Assembly: GCF_003290025.1 (NCBI RefSeq)
Contig: NZ_QNHG01000002.1
Span: 1,361,678-1,425,677 of the forward strand
DNA length: 64,000 nucleotides
Origin: Pseudogemmobacter bohemicus
GTDB lineage: Bacteria; Pseudomonadota; Alphaproteobacteria; Rhodobacterales; Rhodobacteraceae
Direction: 5' to 3'
Position numbers and translations under genes: made by a program. Below the pieces are notes generated by a model. That model was not told where the DNA came from. It was given only the letters and a program-made list of their open reading frames with translations, and did not search any database. Shown here piece after piece: positions 1 through 9,317 of the stretch (position 1 is the stretch's first letter; each line of letters opens with the position of its first letter).

Positions 1-46
1 ACCTGTGACGCCAGCATTCGTGGTGGGATTGCGGCTCACGGATGCG

Positions 47-1288
47 TTATTTCACACGCGAAAAACGGGCCGCCAGTTCGATATGCACCGACCAGCGGAA
101 CTGGTCGACGACCTGGACAAGGTCCAGCCGGTAGCCGGCAGCGGTGAGGATCCTGGCGTCGCGGGCAAAGGTGACCGGGTTGCAGGAGACCATGGCGATC
201 ACCGGCACATCCGAGACGGCCAGTCGCTGGCATTGCGCCTCGGCCCCGGCGCGGGGCGGGTCGATCACCACGGCGTCGAAGCTCTTCAGCTCGTCCGGTT
301 CCAGCGGGCGGCGAAAGAGGTCGCGCGTCTCGGTGGTGATCTTCTTCAGCCCCGGAGTGTTGCGGGCGGCTTTTTCAAGCGCGCCGGTCAAAGCAGGGTG
401 ACCCTCGACCGCATGGATCGCGGCATCCGCCGCCAGAGGCAGCGCGAAAGTGCCAAGCCCGCAAAAGAGATCGGCGGCACGTTTCGCGCCGGTGATGGCG
501 GTTTTCACCGCCCGGACCAGCGCCTCTTCGCCCTGGAAAGTCGCCTGGAGGAAGGCTCCCGGCGGGAATTCGACCCGCGCCGCGCCCAGCCGGATCACCG
601 GCGCCTCGCGTTGCGAGATGATCTCTTTCTCCCAGGTCAGCCGCGCGATCGAGAACCGCTCGGCGATCCGCGCCAGCTCCATCTGCGCGGGGCCGTCCAG
701 CACCTTGCCGCCGGTCACCACCACATCGGGGCCCGCGAGGCTCAGCGTCACCTGGAGCTGCATCTCTGCCGTGCGTGAGCCGCCGAACTGCACCAGCGCC
801 TCCAGCGCCGGGAAGCTGGCCATCAGATCGGGATGCAGCAGCTTGCAGCCCGGAACGGCGATGATCAGCTCTTGTCCCTTCGCATGGAAGCCCAGCTGCA
901 CGCCGCCTTTGGTCCGCCGCCCCGACAGGGTTGCGCGCCGTCGCGACGCAGCCGGCGAGGTTGCCACATCCGCGATCAGGGGCGCGTCGAGCCCCTGGAG
1001 GCGCAGCGACTGCGCCACGACCTCATGCTTCCAGCCGGCGACGAAATCATCCGAGGCATGTTGCAACTGGCAGCCGCCGCAGCTTTTGGCATGCTGGCAG
1101 GGTGGTTTCACCCGCGCGGGCGAGGGGGTCACGATCCGCGCAGCCGTCATGCGGTCGCCGGTCAGCGCGCCCTCGACCACCTCGCCGGGCAGCATGCCAG
1201 CGACAAATACCGTGCCCTGCGGGCCCTGCGCGATGGCATCCCCCAGATGCCCCAGCCGGTCGATGACCAGCCGCTGAACCTCACCCAT
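47..1288 (-). CDS. TrmA/RumA-family RNA (uracil-5-)-methyltransferase
   Basis: Predicted SAM-dependent enzyme that methylates C5 of a uridine in rRNA (RlmC/RlmD-like) in the cytoplasm. The 413-residue protein starts with a TRAM-like RNA-binding segment, followed by iron-sulfur cysteines at about residues 64, 70 and 73 (CQHAKSCGGC). A SAM-binding loop (DLFCGLGTFALPLA) lies near residue 280, and the nucleophile motif SCNP is near the C-terminus. I chose the ATG at 1288 because it begins the TRAM-like region and overlaps the stop of the upstream exporter gene by 8 bases, which suggests translational coupling. A longer reading into that gene is unlikely. Whether the target is U747 or U1939 of 23S rRNA cannot be told from sequence. 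Confidence 0.9.
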   Translation of the reverse strand: MGEVQRLVIDRLGHLGDAIAQGPQGTVFVAGMLPGEVVEGALTGDRMTAARIVTPSPARVKPPCQHAKSCGGCQLQHASDDFVAGWKHEVVAQSLRLQGLDAPLIADVATSPAASRRRATLSGRRTKGGVQLGFHAKGQELIIAVPGCKLLHPDLMASFPALEALVQFGGSRTAEMQLQVTLSLAGPDVVVTGGKVLDGPAQMELARIAERFSIARLTWEKEIISQREAPVIRLGAARVEFPPGAFLQATFQGEEALVRAVKTAITGAKRAADLFCGLGTFALPLAADAAIHAVEGHPALTGALEKAARNTPGLKKITTETRDLFRRPLEPDELKSFDAVVIDPPRAGAEAQCQRLAVSDVPVIAMVSCNPVTFARDARILTAAGYRLDLVQVVDQFRWSVHIELAARFSRVK

Positions 1289-3143
1289 TGGCCTCTTCCT
1301 GTTCGGTGACGATGAAGCCGCCCGACTGGCGTTTCCAGTAGCGGGCATAAAGCCCGCCCCGCGCCAGCAGCGCCTCATGGCTGCCTTCTTCGACGATCTC
1401 GCCCTTTTCCATCACGATGATGCGGTCCATCGCCGCGATGGTCGACAGCCGGTGCGCGATGGCCAGCACGGTCTTGCCCTGCATCACCCGCTCCAGCGCC
1501 GCCTGGATCGAAGCCTCGACCTCGCTGTCCAGCGCCGAGGTTGCCTCGTCCAGCACCAGAATCGGGGCGTTTTTCAGGAAGGCCCGTGCCAGCGCGATCC
1601 GCTGCCGCTGGCCGCCGGACAGCTTGACGCCGCGCTCGCCGAGATAGGCGTCATAGCCCTGCCGACCCTGGTGATCGACCATGGCCGCGACAAACTCATG
1701 CGCTTCGGCAGCGCGGGCCGCCGCCTCGATCTCGGCCTGCGACGCCCCGGGATTGCCATAGGCGATATTGTCCCGGGCCGAGCGGTTGAAGGTCGCGGTT
1801 TCCTGGGTGACCATGCCGATCTGGCGGCGCAGGGATTCCTGCGTGACGCCGCGCAGGTCATGGCCGTCAATGGTGACCGAGCCCTTTTCCGGGTCATAAA
1901 GCCTGAGCAGCAGCGAAACCAAAGTCGATTTCCCGGCACCGCTTGCGCCGACGATACCGATCTTCTCGCCCGCCATGATGGTCAGGCGGATGTCACGCAC
2001 TCCGCCCCGGCCTTTGTCATCCTTGCGGCCATAGGCGAAGGTCACGCCATTATAGCCGATCTCGCCTCTGATCTGCGGCAGCTCTCCGGCATCCGGGGCA
2101 TCGGCCAGCGTATGGGGGACAGAGAGCGTCTTCATCCCGTCCTCGACCTCGCCCACCGAGGTATAGATCCCCATCAGCGTGAACGAGACCCAGCCCGACA
2201 TCTGCGCGATGCGGATCGCCACTGCGCCGGCGGCGGCAATGTCGCCCGCCGTCGCGGCGCCCGCCTGCCATTGCAAGAGCGTGCCGCCGATCAGCATGAC
2301 CGGAAGCAGCCCCGACAGCGCCATCAGCGAAAGACGGAACCAGGTCGATATCTCGCCGAATTCCAGCGAGGCGTCACGGAAACTCTCCATCGCTTTCAGC
2401 GCCACCTCATCCTCAAAGCGGTGATGCGCGAACAGCTTCACCGTCTTGATATTGGTGATGGTGTCGACCACCTGGCCCGAGACCATGGCGCGGGTCGCGG
2501 CGCGGGCGGCAGAGTTCTTGCGCACCCTTGGCATGAAAAAGCGGATCATCAGGATATAGAGGATCAGCCAGACCAAAAGCGCCAGCGCCACGACCGGGTC
2601 GATCGCCAGCAGGAAGATCACCGAGCCGATCACCGAGGCCAGCGCGAAACAGACGGTATTGACGAATTCGCTGACGGTATCGGTGACGGCACGGGCGGCC
2701 TGCATCTGTTTGGTGGCGATGCGGCCCGCGAAGTCATTGTCGAAAAACGTCACCGGCTGGCCCAGCGTCCAGCGATGCAGCCTGGACAGCACCAGCGGCA
2801 TCACATTCGGCCCGATCACCACCGAGTTCGATGCAGAACCAAGGCCAAAGGCCAGCGGGCGCAGCAGAAGGTAGAACAGCAGGAAGAACAGCAAAAGCCC
2901 GGCATTGGTCTGAAAGAACGCCTCTGGCCCGCCGGTCACCGCAGCATCGACCACCTGGCCGAGGATGATCGCACTCACCACCTCGGTCACGCCGGTCATC
3001 GCCGAGATCAGCCCGGCGATCACCATCCAGGGCCAGGCGCCGCGCAGGCACCAGAGCATGAAGGCGCCCAGCGTCTGCGGCGGCGGGCCATCAGCCGGGC
3101 GAAAGGCGTCGATCCTTGCGCCGAGCCAGGCGAAGACGCTCAT
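1281..3143 (-). CDS. ABC exporter half-transporter (second of pair)
   Basis: A 620-residue fused permease/ATPase of the type I exporter family, in the inner membrane. An N-terminal six-helix domain (about residues 35-310) is followed by a nucleotide-binding domain with Walker A GASGAGKST (about 400), signature LSGGQRQ and Walker B DEATSALD. Its start overlaps the stop of a very similar gene at 3140 by 4 bases (ATGA), so the two probably form a heterodimer. Both ATPase domains keep the catalytic glutamate after Walker B, so both ATP sites could be active. The substrate is unknown; lipid, drug or peptide export are all possible. Confidence 0.9.
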   Translation of the reverse strand: MSVFAWLGARIDAFRPADGPPPQTLGAFMLWCLRGAWPWMVIAGLISAMTGVTEVVSAIILGQVVDAAVTGGPEAFFQTNAGLLLFFLLFYLLLRPLAFGLGSASNSVVIGPNVMPLVLSRLHRWTLGQPVTFFDNDFAGRIATKQMQAARAVTDTVSEFVNTVCFALASVIGSVIFLLAIDPVVALALLVWLILYILMIRFFMPRVRKNSAARAATRAMVSGQVVDTITNIKTVKLFAHHRFEDEVALKAMESFRDASLEFGEISTWFRLSLMALSGLLPVMLIGGTLLQWQAGAATAGDIAAAGAVAIRIAQMSGWVSFTLMGIYTSVGEVEDGMKTLSVPHTLADAPDAGELPQIRGEIGYNGVTFAYGRKDDKGRGGVRDIRLTIMAGEKIGIVGASGAGKSTLVSLLLRLYDPEKGSVTIDGHDLRGVTQESLRRQIGMVTQETATFNRSARDNIAYGNPGASQAEIEAAARAAEAHEFVAAMVDHQGRQGYDAYLGERGVKLSGGQRQRIALARAFLKNAPILVLDEATSALDSEVEASIQAALERVMQGKTVLAIAHRLSTIAAMDRIIVMEKGEIVEEGSHEALLARGGLYARYWKRQSGGFIVTEQEEANG

Positions 3144-5008
3144 GCCGGGGTCTCCCCTGATGGGTCTGCGGGCTGGTCGTCCAGCCCGATAAAGCCGCCC
3201 GATTGCCGCGCCCAGAACCGGGCGTAAAGCCCGTTTTGCGCCAGCAGTTCCGCATGCGTGCCCTGCTCGGCCACGCGGCCATCATCCAGAACCACGATCC
3301 GGTCCATCTCGGCGATGGTCGACAGTCTGTGGGCAATCGCGATCACGGTCTTGCCCTGCATGACGCCGTAAAGCGCGGCCTGGATCGCGGCCTCGGCCTC
3401 GGAATCCAGCGCCGAGGTCGCCTCGTCGAGGATCAGGATGGGCGCGTCTTTCAGGATCACCCGCGCCAGCGCCACCCGCTGCCGCTGGCCGCCGGAAAGC
3501 TTGACGCCACGCTCGCCGACATGAGCGTCATAACCCTTGCGGCCCTGCGGATCTTCCAGCCCCAGGATGAATTCATGCGCATCGGCGCGTTTCGCGGCCA
3601 GGATCATCTCGTCATCCGAGGCCTCGGGGCGCCCGTAAAGGATGTTGTCACGGACCGAACGGTGCATCAGCGAGCTGTCTTGCTGCACCATGCCGATCAG
3701 ACGGCGCAGGCTGTCCTGCGTCACCTGCGTCACATCCTGGCCGTCGATCAGCACCTCTCCGCCCTCAGCGTCGTAGAAGCGCAGGATCAGTTTGACGAGC
3801 GAGCTCTTCCCGGCGCCCGACCGCCCCACCACGCCGATCTTCTCGCCCGGATGGATCACCAGGTCGATGCCCTGGATGCCGCCCGCCTCGCGCCCGTAAT
3901 GGTGGCGCAGATCCTTCAGCTCGATCAGCCCCTGGCGATATTCCAGCGGTTTCGCGCCTGTCACATCGGTCAGCTGGATCGGCTGGGTGATGGTCTGCAT
4001 GCCCTCCTGCACCACGCCCAAAGCCTGGACGAGGCCGGAAAAGGCCCACATGATCCAATAGGTCATATTGGTCAGCCGCAGAACCAGCGCCGAGGCGGCG
4101 GCCACGGTGCCGGTCGAGGCCTCGCCATTGGTCCATAGCCACACCGCCCAGGCGATGATCGCGACGATCATCAGCCCGTTCAGCACCGTCAGTGTGACAT
4201 CCATCACCGTGATGATCCGCATTTCCTTCTGAAAGGTTGTGCGGGCGTTCTCGATGGCCTCTTTCGCGTAAAGGATTTCGCGGTTGTGATGGGCGAAAAG
4301 CTTCACCGAATGGATGTTGGAATAGGCGTCGACCACGCGGGCGGTCACCGCCGATCGCGCATCCGAGCTGGCAATCGCGGCAGGGCCCGCGCGGCGGATC
4401 GTCCAGCGCACAAGGCACATGTAAAGGCCGAACCATATAAGAAGGGGCAAGAGCAGGCGCGGATCGGCCTCGGCCAGCATCAGCCCCGCACCGACAATGG
4501 TGACCGAGGAAAACGCAACCGCATCAAAGGTCTGGAACACGGCATCACCCGCCGCAGGCGGCGTTTGCATGATGCGGTTCGCGATGCGTCCGGCGAAATC
4601 GCTTTCAAACCAGCCGACGGGCTGGCGGATCACATGGCGATGCGCGCGCCAGCGGATCATGGTGCCGAAATTCGGCAGGATGGTGTTATGCAGCAAAGCG
4701 ACCGAGCACAGTTCCAGTATCGGCCGGATGACCAGCAGCGCCAGCGCGACAGCGCCGGTCTCCAGCCCGTGCTGGGCGAAGAATTCTTTCGGCCCGGTTG
4801 CAACCATCAGGTCGATCAGCCGCCCCAGATACCAGATCAGCGCCACTTCGATGAATGCAGAGGCCACCGACAAAGTGCCGGTTACCGCAAAGACCTTGCG
4901 GAAGGGGCGGATATAGTCCCTCAGCCAGGGCCAGAGCCTCGTGGGCGGGGTATCCGTCTCGGTATAGGTGGCATAGGGGTCTACAAGCCCCTCGAAAAAG
5001 CGAAACAT
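3140..5008 (-). CDS. ABC exporter half-transporter (first of pair)
   Basis: A 622-residue fused membrane/ATPase protein, first gene of a two-gene exporter operon. Six predicted membrane helices fill about residues 35-320. The ATPase domain shows Walker A GRSGAGKSS, signature LSGGQRQRVALAR and Walker B LILDEATSALD. It resembles its partner (1281-3143) along its whole length, which indicates an old tandem duplication. The next gene overlaps by 4 bases. The 60 bases upstream separate it from the CCA-adding enzyme gene. Substrate not deducible. Confidence 0.9.
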   Translation of the reverse strand: MFRFFEGLVDPYATYTETDTPPTRLWPWLRDYIRPFRKVFAVTGTLSVASAFIEVALIWYLGRLIDLMVATGPKEFFAQHGLETGAVALALLVIRPILELCSVALLHNTILPNFGTMIRWRAHRHVIRQPVGWFESDFAGRIANRIMQTPPAAGDAVFQTFDAVAFSSVTIVGAGLMLAEADPRLLLPLLIWFGLYMCLVRWTIRRAGPAAIASSDARSAVTARVVDAYSNIHSVKLFAHHNREILYAKEAIENARTTFQKEMRIITVMDVTLTVLNGLMIVAIIAWAVWLWTNGEASTGTVAAASALVLRLTNMTYWIMWAFSGLVQALGVVQEGMQTITQPIQLTDVTGAKPLEYRQGLIELKDLRHHYGREAGGIQGIDLVIHPGEKIGVVGRSGAGKSSLVKLILRFYDAEGGEVLIDGQDVTQVTQDSLRRLIGMVQQDSSLMHRSVRDNILYGRPEASDDEMILAAKRADAHEFILGLEDPQGRKGYDAHVGERGVKLSGGQRQRVALARVILKDAPILILDEATSALDSEAEAAIQAALYGVMQGKTVIAIAHRLSTIAEMDRIVVLDDGRVAEQGTHAELLAQNGLYARFWARQSGGFIGLDDQPADPSGETPA

Positions 5009-5068
5009 TTTTGCACCCGGAATTGTCGGGGGTGTCTATACGCTTTTGGCGCGAAAGGGAACTGCGGC

Positions 5069-6235
5069 TCAGGGCAGAGCCAGCAGTGCGTCTCTGCCGA
5101 GGGTCAGATCCGAGGCGAGCCAGGCCTCTTTCAGCGCAGCCAGCCGCTGGCCAAGCGCGGGGCCGGCATGGTCGGCCATCAGATCGGCGGCGGTGACCGG
5201 AAAGCGGGCAGCGGCGCCGCGGGCGATCGCGGTCTCCCATCCCGGCGGGGGCGGGGTCCCGATAAGCGCCGCACGCGCGAGGACTGCATCCGTCGCGGTC
5301 TCCGCCCCCAGGACATGGCCGAGGCGCGAGGGGGCGCCGCCTTCCAGCGTGGCCTCACGCAGGCGGGTCATGCCGGCGGCCTCACTGCGCGACAGGCGCA
5401 GGGCGCGGCCCAGAGTGTCACCGCCGATGACCGCAAGGCGGCGGGGCCAGCGGGGCGGGCGGCCTGCCTCCAGATGCACCAGAAGCGCGATATGGCGGGC
5501 ATCGGCCCCCGGCAGGGTTTCGCGCAAAACGCCTGACGCCTGCATCGCGGCCAGCGCCGGGGCGGGGTCGGGGGCGGAAAGCAGCTTCTTCATCTCGGTC
5601 CCGACGCGTTCGCGCGAAAGCGTCGCGATGCCCTCTGACAAAGCGGCGCAGGCGGAAAGGCTGTCCGGGTCAGGCCCCTGATCCGGATCACCATACCAGG
5701 CGTAAAAGCGGAAAAACCGCAGGATGCGCAGGTAATCCTCGCGGATGCGGGCCCCGGCCTCGCCGACGAAACGGATATGGCGGGCCAGCGCGTCGGCAAG
5801 GCCGCCGCCCAGCGGGTCGGTCACCGTGCCATCGGAACCGGCATAAAGCGCGTTCATGGTGAAATCGCGCCGCATGGCATCGTCTTCGATCCGGTCGGCA
5901 AAGGCCACCACGGCGCGGCGCCCATCGGTTTCGACATCGCGCCGCCATGTGGTGATCTCATAGGGTTCATCACCGATGATCACGGTGACGGTGCCATGGT
6001 CGATGCCGGTCGGCACGACGCGCAGCCCTGCCGCGCGGGCGAGTTCCATCACGCGCGCGGGCCGCGCATCGGTCGAGATGTCGATATCGGCAACCGGGGC
6101 ACCGATCAGCGCGTTCCGGACGCAGCCCCCCACCGCCAGCGCCTGATGGCCGGCCGCTTGCAGCAGATGAAACATCTGCTGGCTTTCCGGACGGGTGAGC
6201 CACTCGCCCGCTATTCTGGTGCCGCTGACCTTCAT
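5069..6235 (-). CDS. cca: CCA tRNA nucleotidyltransferase
   Basis: Adds or repairs the 3' CCA of tRNAs using CTP and ATP. The 388-residue class II enzyme shows the nucleotidyltransferase motif GGCVRN (about residues 36-41), the catalytic acidic pair in DIDIS (about 51-55), the RRDFTMNAL motif (about 120), and the RIREDYLRILRFFRF segment that binds tRNA. The ATG at 6235 was chosen because it overlaps the stop of the NUDIX gene by 4 bases (ATGA); an upstream extension would run into that gene. The gene is co-directional with the CoA pyrophosphatase and hslO, a common Rhodobacteraceae order. Confidence 0.93.
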   Translation of the reverse strand: MKVSGTRIAGEWLTRPESQQMFHLLQAAGHQALAVGGCVRNALIGAPVADIDISTDARPARVMELARAAGLRVVPTGIDHGTVTVIIGDEPYEITTWRRDVETDGRRAVVAFADRIEDDAMRRDFTMNALYAGSDGTVTDPLGGGLADALARHIRFVGEAGARIREDYLRILRFFRFYAWYGDPDQGPDPDSLSACAALSEGIATLSRERVGTEMKKLLSAPDPAPALAAMQASGVLRETLPGADARHIALLVHLEAGRPPRWPRRLAVIGGDTLGRALRLSRSEAAGMTRLREATLEGGAPSRLGHVLGAETATDAVLARAALIGTPPPPGWETAIARGAAARFPVTAADLMADHAGPALGQRLAALKEAWLASDLTLGRDALLALP

Positions 6236-6873
6236 GGCAGGTCCCGCTCGGCATAGCGCCCGGCAAGGCCGCGCAGGATGCGTGCAGTGGCGCCCCAGAT
6301 ATACCACGGCCCCCAGGGCACGATGTAATAGCGCCGCCAGGTGCCGCGCCACATCCGCCGCTCGATCGAATAGCGCGGGATCGAGAGGAGATGCTCCAGC
6401 GGCACGGTGAAGATCTCATCGACCTCGCCGGCCTCCGGGCGCGGTGTGAAGGGGGCCTCGATCAGCCCCAGCACCGGGGTGACCTGGAAACCGGTCACCG
6501 TCTCATGCTCGGGCAGGCGGCCGAGGACCCTGACCCGGGCGGGGTCAAGGCCGGTTTCCTCCCATGCCTCGCGCAAAGCGGTGGCCTCGGGGCTGGCATC
6601 GCCCGCATCGGTCTTGCCGCCCGGAAAGGCGATCTGGCCGGGATGGTGTTTCAGCTGCGAGGACCGTTTCGTCAGCATGACCCGCGCGCCATCCGGGGCT
6701 GCAAGCCCGGGCATCAGTACGGGGATCAGCACGGCGGCCGGGCGCAGTTTGCGCCCCTCGGGCAGGCGGATGCCGGGATTGAGGTCGTAATCCGACGAAG
6801 CGGCCCCCGACGCGGCTGATCCGGGCCGGGTCAGGAGCTGGCGCAGGATTTCAGACGTCGGATCAGCCGGCAT
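6232..6873 (-). CDS. NUDIX hydrolase, CoA pyrophosphatase-like
   Basis: A 213-residue NUDIX protein of the NudL/CoAse type, predicted to split CoA or related nucleoside diphosphate derivatives. The NUDIX box is visible as GGKTDAGDASPEATALREAW followed by EETG, and a CoAse-like stretch LTKRSSQLKHHPGQIAFPGG sits just before it. The ATG at 6873 is preferred over an upstream TTG at 6900, because it leaves only an 11-base overlap with hslO. The stop overlaps the cca start by 4 bases, so it is co-translated with cca. Confidence 0.88.
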   Translation of the reverse strand: MPADPTSEILRQLLTRPGSAASGAASSDYDLNPGIRLPEGRKLRPAAVLIPVLMPGLAAPDGARVMLTKRSSQLKHHPGQIAFPGGKTDAGDASPEATALREAWEETGLDPARVRVLGRLPEHETVTGFQVTPVLGLIEAPFTPRPEAGEVDEIFTVPLEHLLSIPRYSIERRMWRGTWRRYYIVPWGPWYIWGATARILRGLAGRYAERDLP

Positions 6874-7876
6874 TGCCGTCGGCGGCGGCTGTGCCCTCAA
6901 ACCCCAGCGTCGCCGGATCCATCTCGTAATGCGCGCCGCAGAACTGGCAATCGGCAGTGACGCGGCCTTCGGGCGTCGTCATATGCATGATGTCCTTCTG
7001 GCTGTAGATCGAGAGCGTGTTGCGCACCTTGTCTTCCGAGCAGGAGCAGCCGAAGCGCAAAGGTTGCGCGTCGAATACGCGGGGCTGTTCCTCATGGAAA
7101 AGCCGCACCAGCAGCTCGGTCGGGGCCACATTCGGGCCGATCAGTTCCAGCGCCTCGACGGTGTCGAGGAGGTGATTGGCGCGGTTCCAGTCCTCGGCCG
7201 GCGCGCCCGAGAGGATATCGGCATGGGTCAGAAGCCCGCCATCGCCCGAGCCCTCTGCCGCCGCCACGCCGCCGGTCTGCGGCATATGTTGCAGCATGAT
7301 GCCGCCGGCGCGCCAGCCGGTCTCGCGCCCCGGCTCGCGGCTTTTGCCGAAGCTGAGCGCGAAACGGGTCGGGATCTGTTCCGATTGCGCGAAATAGGTT
7401 TCGGCGCAGGATCTGAGGCTGCCGCCCGCGATGGGGGTAAAGCCCTGATAGGGCAGCATCCCCTCGCCCTGGTCGAGCATGACCGCAAAGAATCCTTCGC
7501 CGATCAGCGAAAAGGGGGCGTCGGTTTCCGTGACGCTGTCGGCATCATAGCTGGCATAGGCGCGGATGCGGGCCGGTTCGCCCTCTTCGGTCGGGCCGTA
7601 ATAATCGGTGGCGATCAGCCGGGCCGGGCCCTTGCCACGGATCTGCAGCGAGAGTTTCCAGCGCAGTTTGATCGTCTGCCCGATCAGCGCGGTCAGCAGC
7701 GCACATTCCGCCACCAAAGCCTCGATGGCGGGCGGGTAATTGTGTTTCGACAGCACCTGGTCGAGCACGCCGTCCAGCCGCGCCACCCGGCCACGAATGC
7801 CGCTGAGGTCAAGCTGGAACGGCAGGACGGTATCATCCCATGCGATTTTGGAGCCGATCTGGTTCCCGGTTGCCAT
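6863..7876 (-). CDS. hslO: Hsp33 redox-activated chaperone
   Basis: Holding chaperone switched on by oxidation and unfolding. The 337-residue protein has the Hsp33 N-terminal domain and a C-terminal zinc switch with CSCS and CQFC, the four cysteines that bind zinc in the reduced form and form disulfides under stress. The ATG at 7876 matches the family N-terminus; an in-frame reading 38 codons longer runs through an intergenic hairpin and is rejected. First gene of the hslO-NUDIX-cca group. A large stem-loop lies about 80 bases upstream. Confidence 0.92.
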   Translation of the reverse strand: MATGNQIGSKIAWDDTVLPFQLDLSGIRGRVARLDGVLDQVLSKHNYPPAIEALVAECALLTALIGQTIKLRWKLSLQIRGKGPARLIATDYYGPTEEGEPARIRAYASYDADSVTETDAPFSLIGEGFFAVMLDQGEGMLPYQGFTPIAGGSLRSCAETYFAQSEQIPTRFALSFGKSREPGRETGWRAGGIMLQHMPQTGGVAAAEGSGDGGLLTHADILSGAPAEDWNRANHLLDTVEALELIGPNVAPTELLVRLFHEEQPRVFDAQPLRFGCSCSEDKVRNTLSIYSQKDIMHMTTPEGRVTADCQFCGAHYEMDPATLGFEGTAAADGNAG

Positions 7877-7956
7877 AAGTTTATCCTCGGGCGCGGAAGA
7901 TGCGCTTTTCTGGGGGGCTGAGGCCCTGGCAGGGCTTGCGCTTCGCGCCCTCCGGA

Positions 7957-7998
7957 TCAAAGCCTTGCCCATCGCAATGGGCTCTGGCAAGGCTTTGA
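7957..7998. repeat. Long imperfect hairpin upstream of hslO
   Basis: A 13-base arm TCAAAGCCTTGCC pairs perfectly with GGCAAGGCTTTGA, and inside the loop GCCCAT can pair with ATGGGC. It lies in the 251-base gap between hslO and the plus-strand NUDIX gene, so it is in the divergent promoter region and not at a gene end. A second small stem (GCCCT/AGGGC) is at about 7923-7935. Role unknown; possibly a REP-like element. Confidence 0.7.
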
Positions 7999-8130
7999 CC
8001 AGATTTCGGGTCGAAGAACGAAGGACCAGGGGCGGAAAGTGGGTTCGGTGTTCGGATTCAGGGGCCTATATAGGGGCGAAGCGGCGGGCAACCAAGGGGC
8101 CTGCTCTTTGGACAGCCTGCTGGGGGCGTG

Positions 8131-8577
8131 ATGATCAGACGATATGGCGAAGCGGTGAGATCGGGGCAGAGCTATCGCCGCCGCCCCGGGGCCTATGCTG
8201 TTTTGTGGCGGGAGGGGCGGATTCTGACCACCTTCCAGCAAAGCCCGGTGCCGGAATTCCAGCTGCCGGGAGGCGGGATCGATCCGGGTGAGAACCCGCT
8301 GGCGGCGCTGCATCGCGAGGTATTCGAAGAGACCGGCTGGGCGATCAGCGCGCCGCGCCGGATCGGGGCTTACCGGCGGTTCACTTACATGCCGGACTAT
8401 GAGTTCTGGGCCGAGAAGGTCTGTACGGTCTGGCTGGCGCGCCCGATATTGCGGCATGGGCCGCCGACCGAGCCTGGCCATTCGGCGGTCTGGCTGGAAC
8501 CCGGCGAGGCGCTGGCGCTGTTGGGAGGCGAGGGAGATCGCGCGATGCTGGCGCGGGTGTTGTCGGGCCGGGGGTGA
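8131..8577 (+). CDS. NUDIX hydrolase
   Basis: A 148-residue stand-alone NUDIX domain. The box reads GGGIDPGENPLAALHREVFE followed by ETGW, matching GX5EX7REUXEEXGU. Substrate unknown; nucleotide sugars, diadenosine polyphosphates or oxidised nucleotides are all possible. The ATG at 8131 follows a G-rich stretch that can act as ribosome binding site; a GTG three bases earlier is an alternative. The gene is isolated and divergent from hslO. A GC hairpin and an intergenic motif follow its stop. Confidence 0.82.
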   Translation: MIRRYGEAVRSGQSYRRRPGAYAVLWREGRILTTFQQSPVPEFQLPGGGIDPGENPLAALHREVFEETGWAISAPRRIGAYRRFTYMPDYEFWAEKVCTVWLARPILRHGPPTEPGHSAVWLEPGEALALLGGEGDRAMLARVLSGRG

Positions 8578-8608
8578 GGCGGGGGCCAGGAGGGCGGGGA
8601 CCAGGACA

Positions 8609-8656
8609 GCGGGGGCCAGCCCCCGCACCCCCGGAGTATTTAGATCAAGAGGAAGC
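8609..8656 (+). repeat. GC-rich hairpin plus conserved intergenic motif
   Basis: GCGGGGGC and GCCCCCGC (8609-8626) form a tight stem, followed by CACCCCCGGAGTATTTAGAT and an AAGAGGAAG end. The downstream part is a variant of a motif seen at 10845-10873 and 45591-45651 (CCCGGGATATTTAAGGACAG then ATGAAA). It lies between convergent genes, so it may serve as a 3' end signal. Nature inferred from recurrence within this window. Confidence 0.6.
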
Positions 8657-8693
8657 AGGCGGGGCAGGGGCCGGGAGGCCAGAGGCTGGCGGA

Positions 8694-9317
8694 TCAGAGG
8701 CCGGCTTCCCCGGGGGTGAGCAGACCCTCGGCGACGAGGCGGCGCGCAAGGCCCTGCCAGGTCTCGACCTGGTGGGTGCGCCAGCCGCGGTTTGCGGCGG
8801 TCACGATATTCTCGGCGCGGTCATCGGCGAAGAGAAGGCGGTCGGGGGCGATGCCGCAATCCGCCTCGACATGGGCGTAGAGCACGGGGTCGGGCTTCAC
8901 CAGCCGCAGCCGGCCGGAAATATAAAGCCGGTCGAACTCTGCAAGAAAGCCGTAGCGCGTCAGGGCGTGGTCCCAGCTTTCATCCCCGAAATTTGTCAGG
9001 GCGAAGACCGGGATGCCTTTCGCGCGCAAGCAATCGCGCAGGCGGATGGCGCCTTCGATCGGCGGCGAGGCGATATCATGCCAGCGGTCGTACCAGAGCC
9101 GGATCGCGCCCGCATGGGCGGGATGGCGCCCGGCCAGGGCCTCGACGCTGGCGCGAAACGGTGCGCCGGCATCGACGGCCTCGTTCATCTGCGCAAGGCC
9201 GGTCTCGGCAAAGAGCGCGCGGCGGCGGTCCTCGCCGATCTCGCGGTCGTAGAAACCTTCGGGATCCCAGCGGAGCAGGACATTGCCGATGTCGAAGATG
9301 ACCGCTTCGGGTTTCAT
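8694..9317 (-). CDS. HAD-superfamily hydrolase (HAD-IA, YihX-like)
   Basis: A 207-residue cytoplasmic phosphatase-fold protein. Motif I is FDIGNV at residues 8-13, the form found in the YihX-like subgroup, with the nucleophile Asp present; motif II is LTNFGD; motif III/IV is KPDPVLYAHV followed by FADDRAENI. The substrate is probably a sugar phosphate or nucleotide, but this cannot be assigned. The start overlaps the stop of the upstream permease gene by 4 bases. Confidence 0.85.
   Translation of the reverse strand: MKPEAVIFDIGNVLLRWDPEGFYDREIGEDRRRALFAETGLAQMNEAVDAGAPFRASVEALAGRHPAHAGAIRLWYDRWHDIASPPIEGAIRLRDCLRAKGIPVFALTNFGDESWDHALTRYGFLAEFDRLYISGRLRLVKPDPVLYAHVEADCGIAPDRLLFADDRAENIVTAANRGWRTHQVETWQGLARRLVAEGLLTPGEAGL

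Noticed and set aside
1377..3227. Long open frame on the plus strand opposite the ABC exporter genes (and similar ones at 17433-19370, 23447-25786 and 28722-30188)
   Set aside because: These are antisense shadows of well-recognised genes, caused by high GC at third codon positions; they are rich in His, Arg and Asp and match no family.
8578..8693. Short GC-rich open frames after the NUDIX gene
   Set aside because: They span a hairpin and a recurring intergenic motif and have no start signal.
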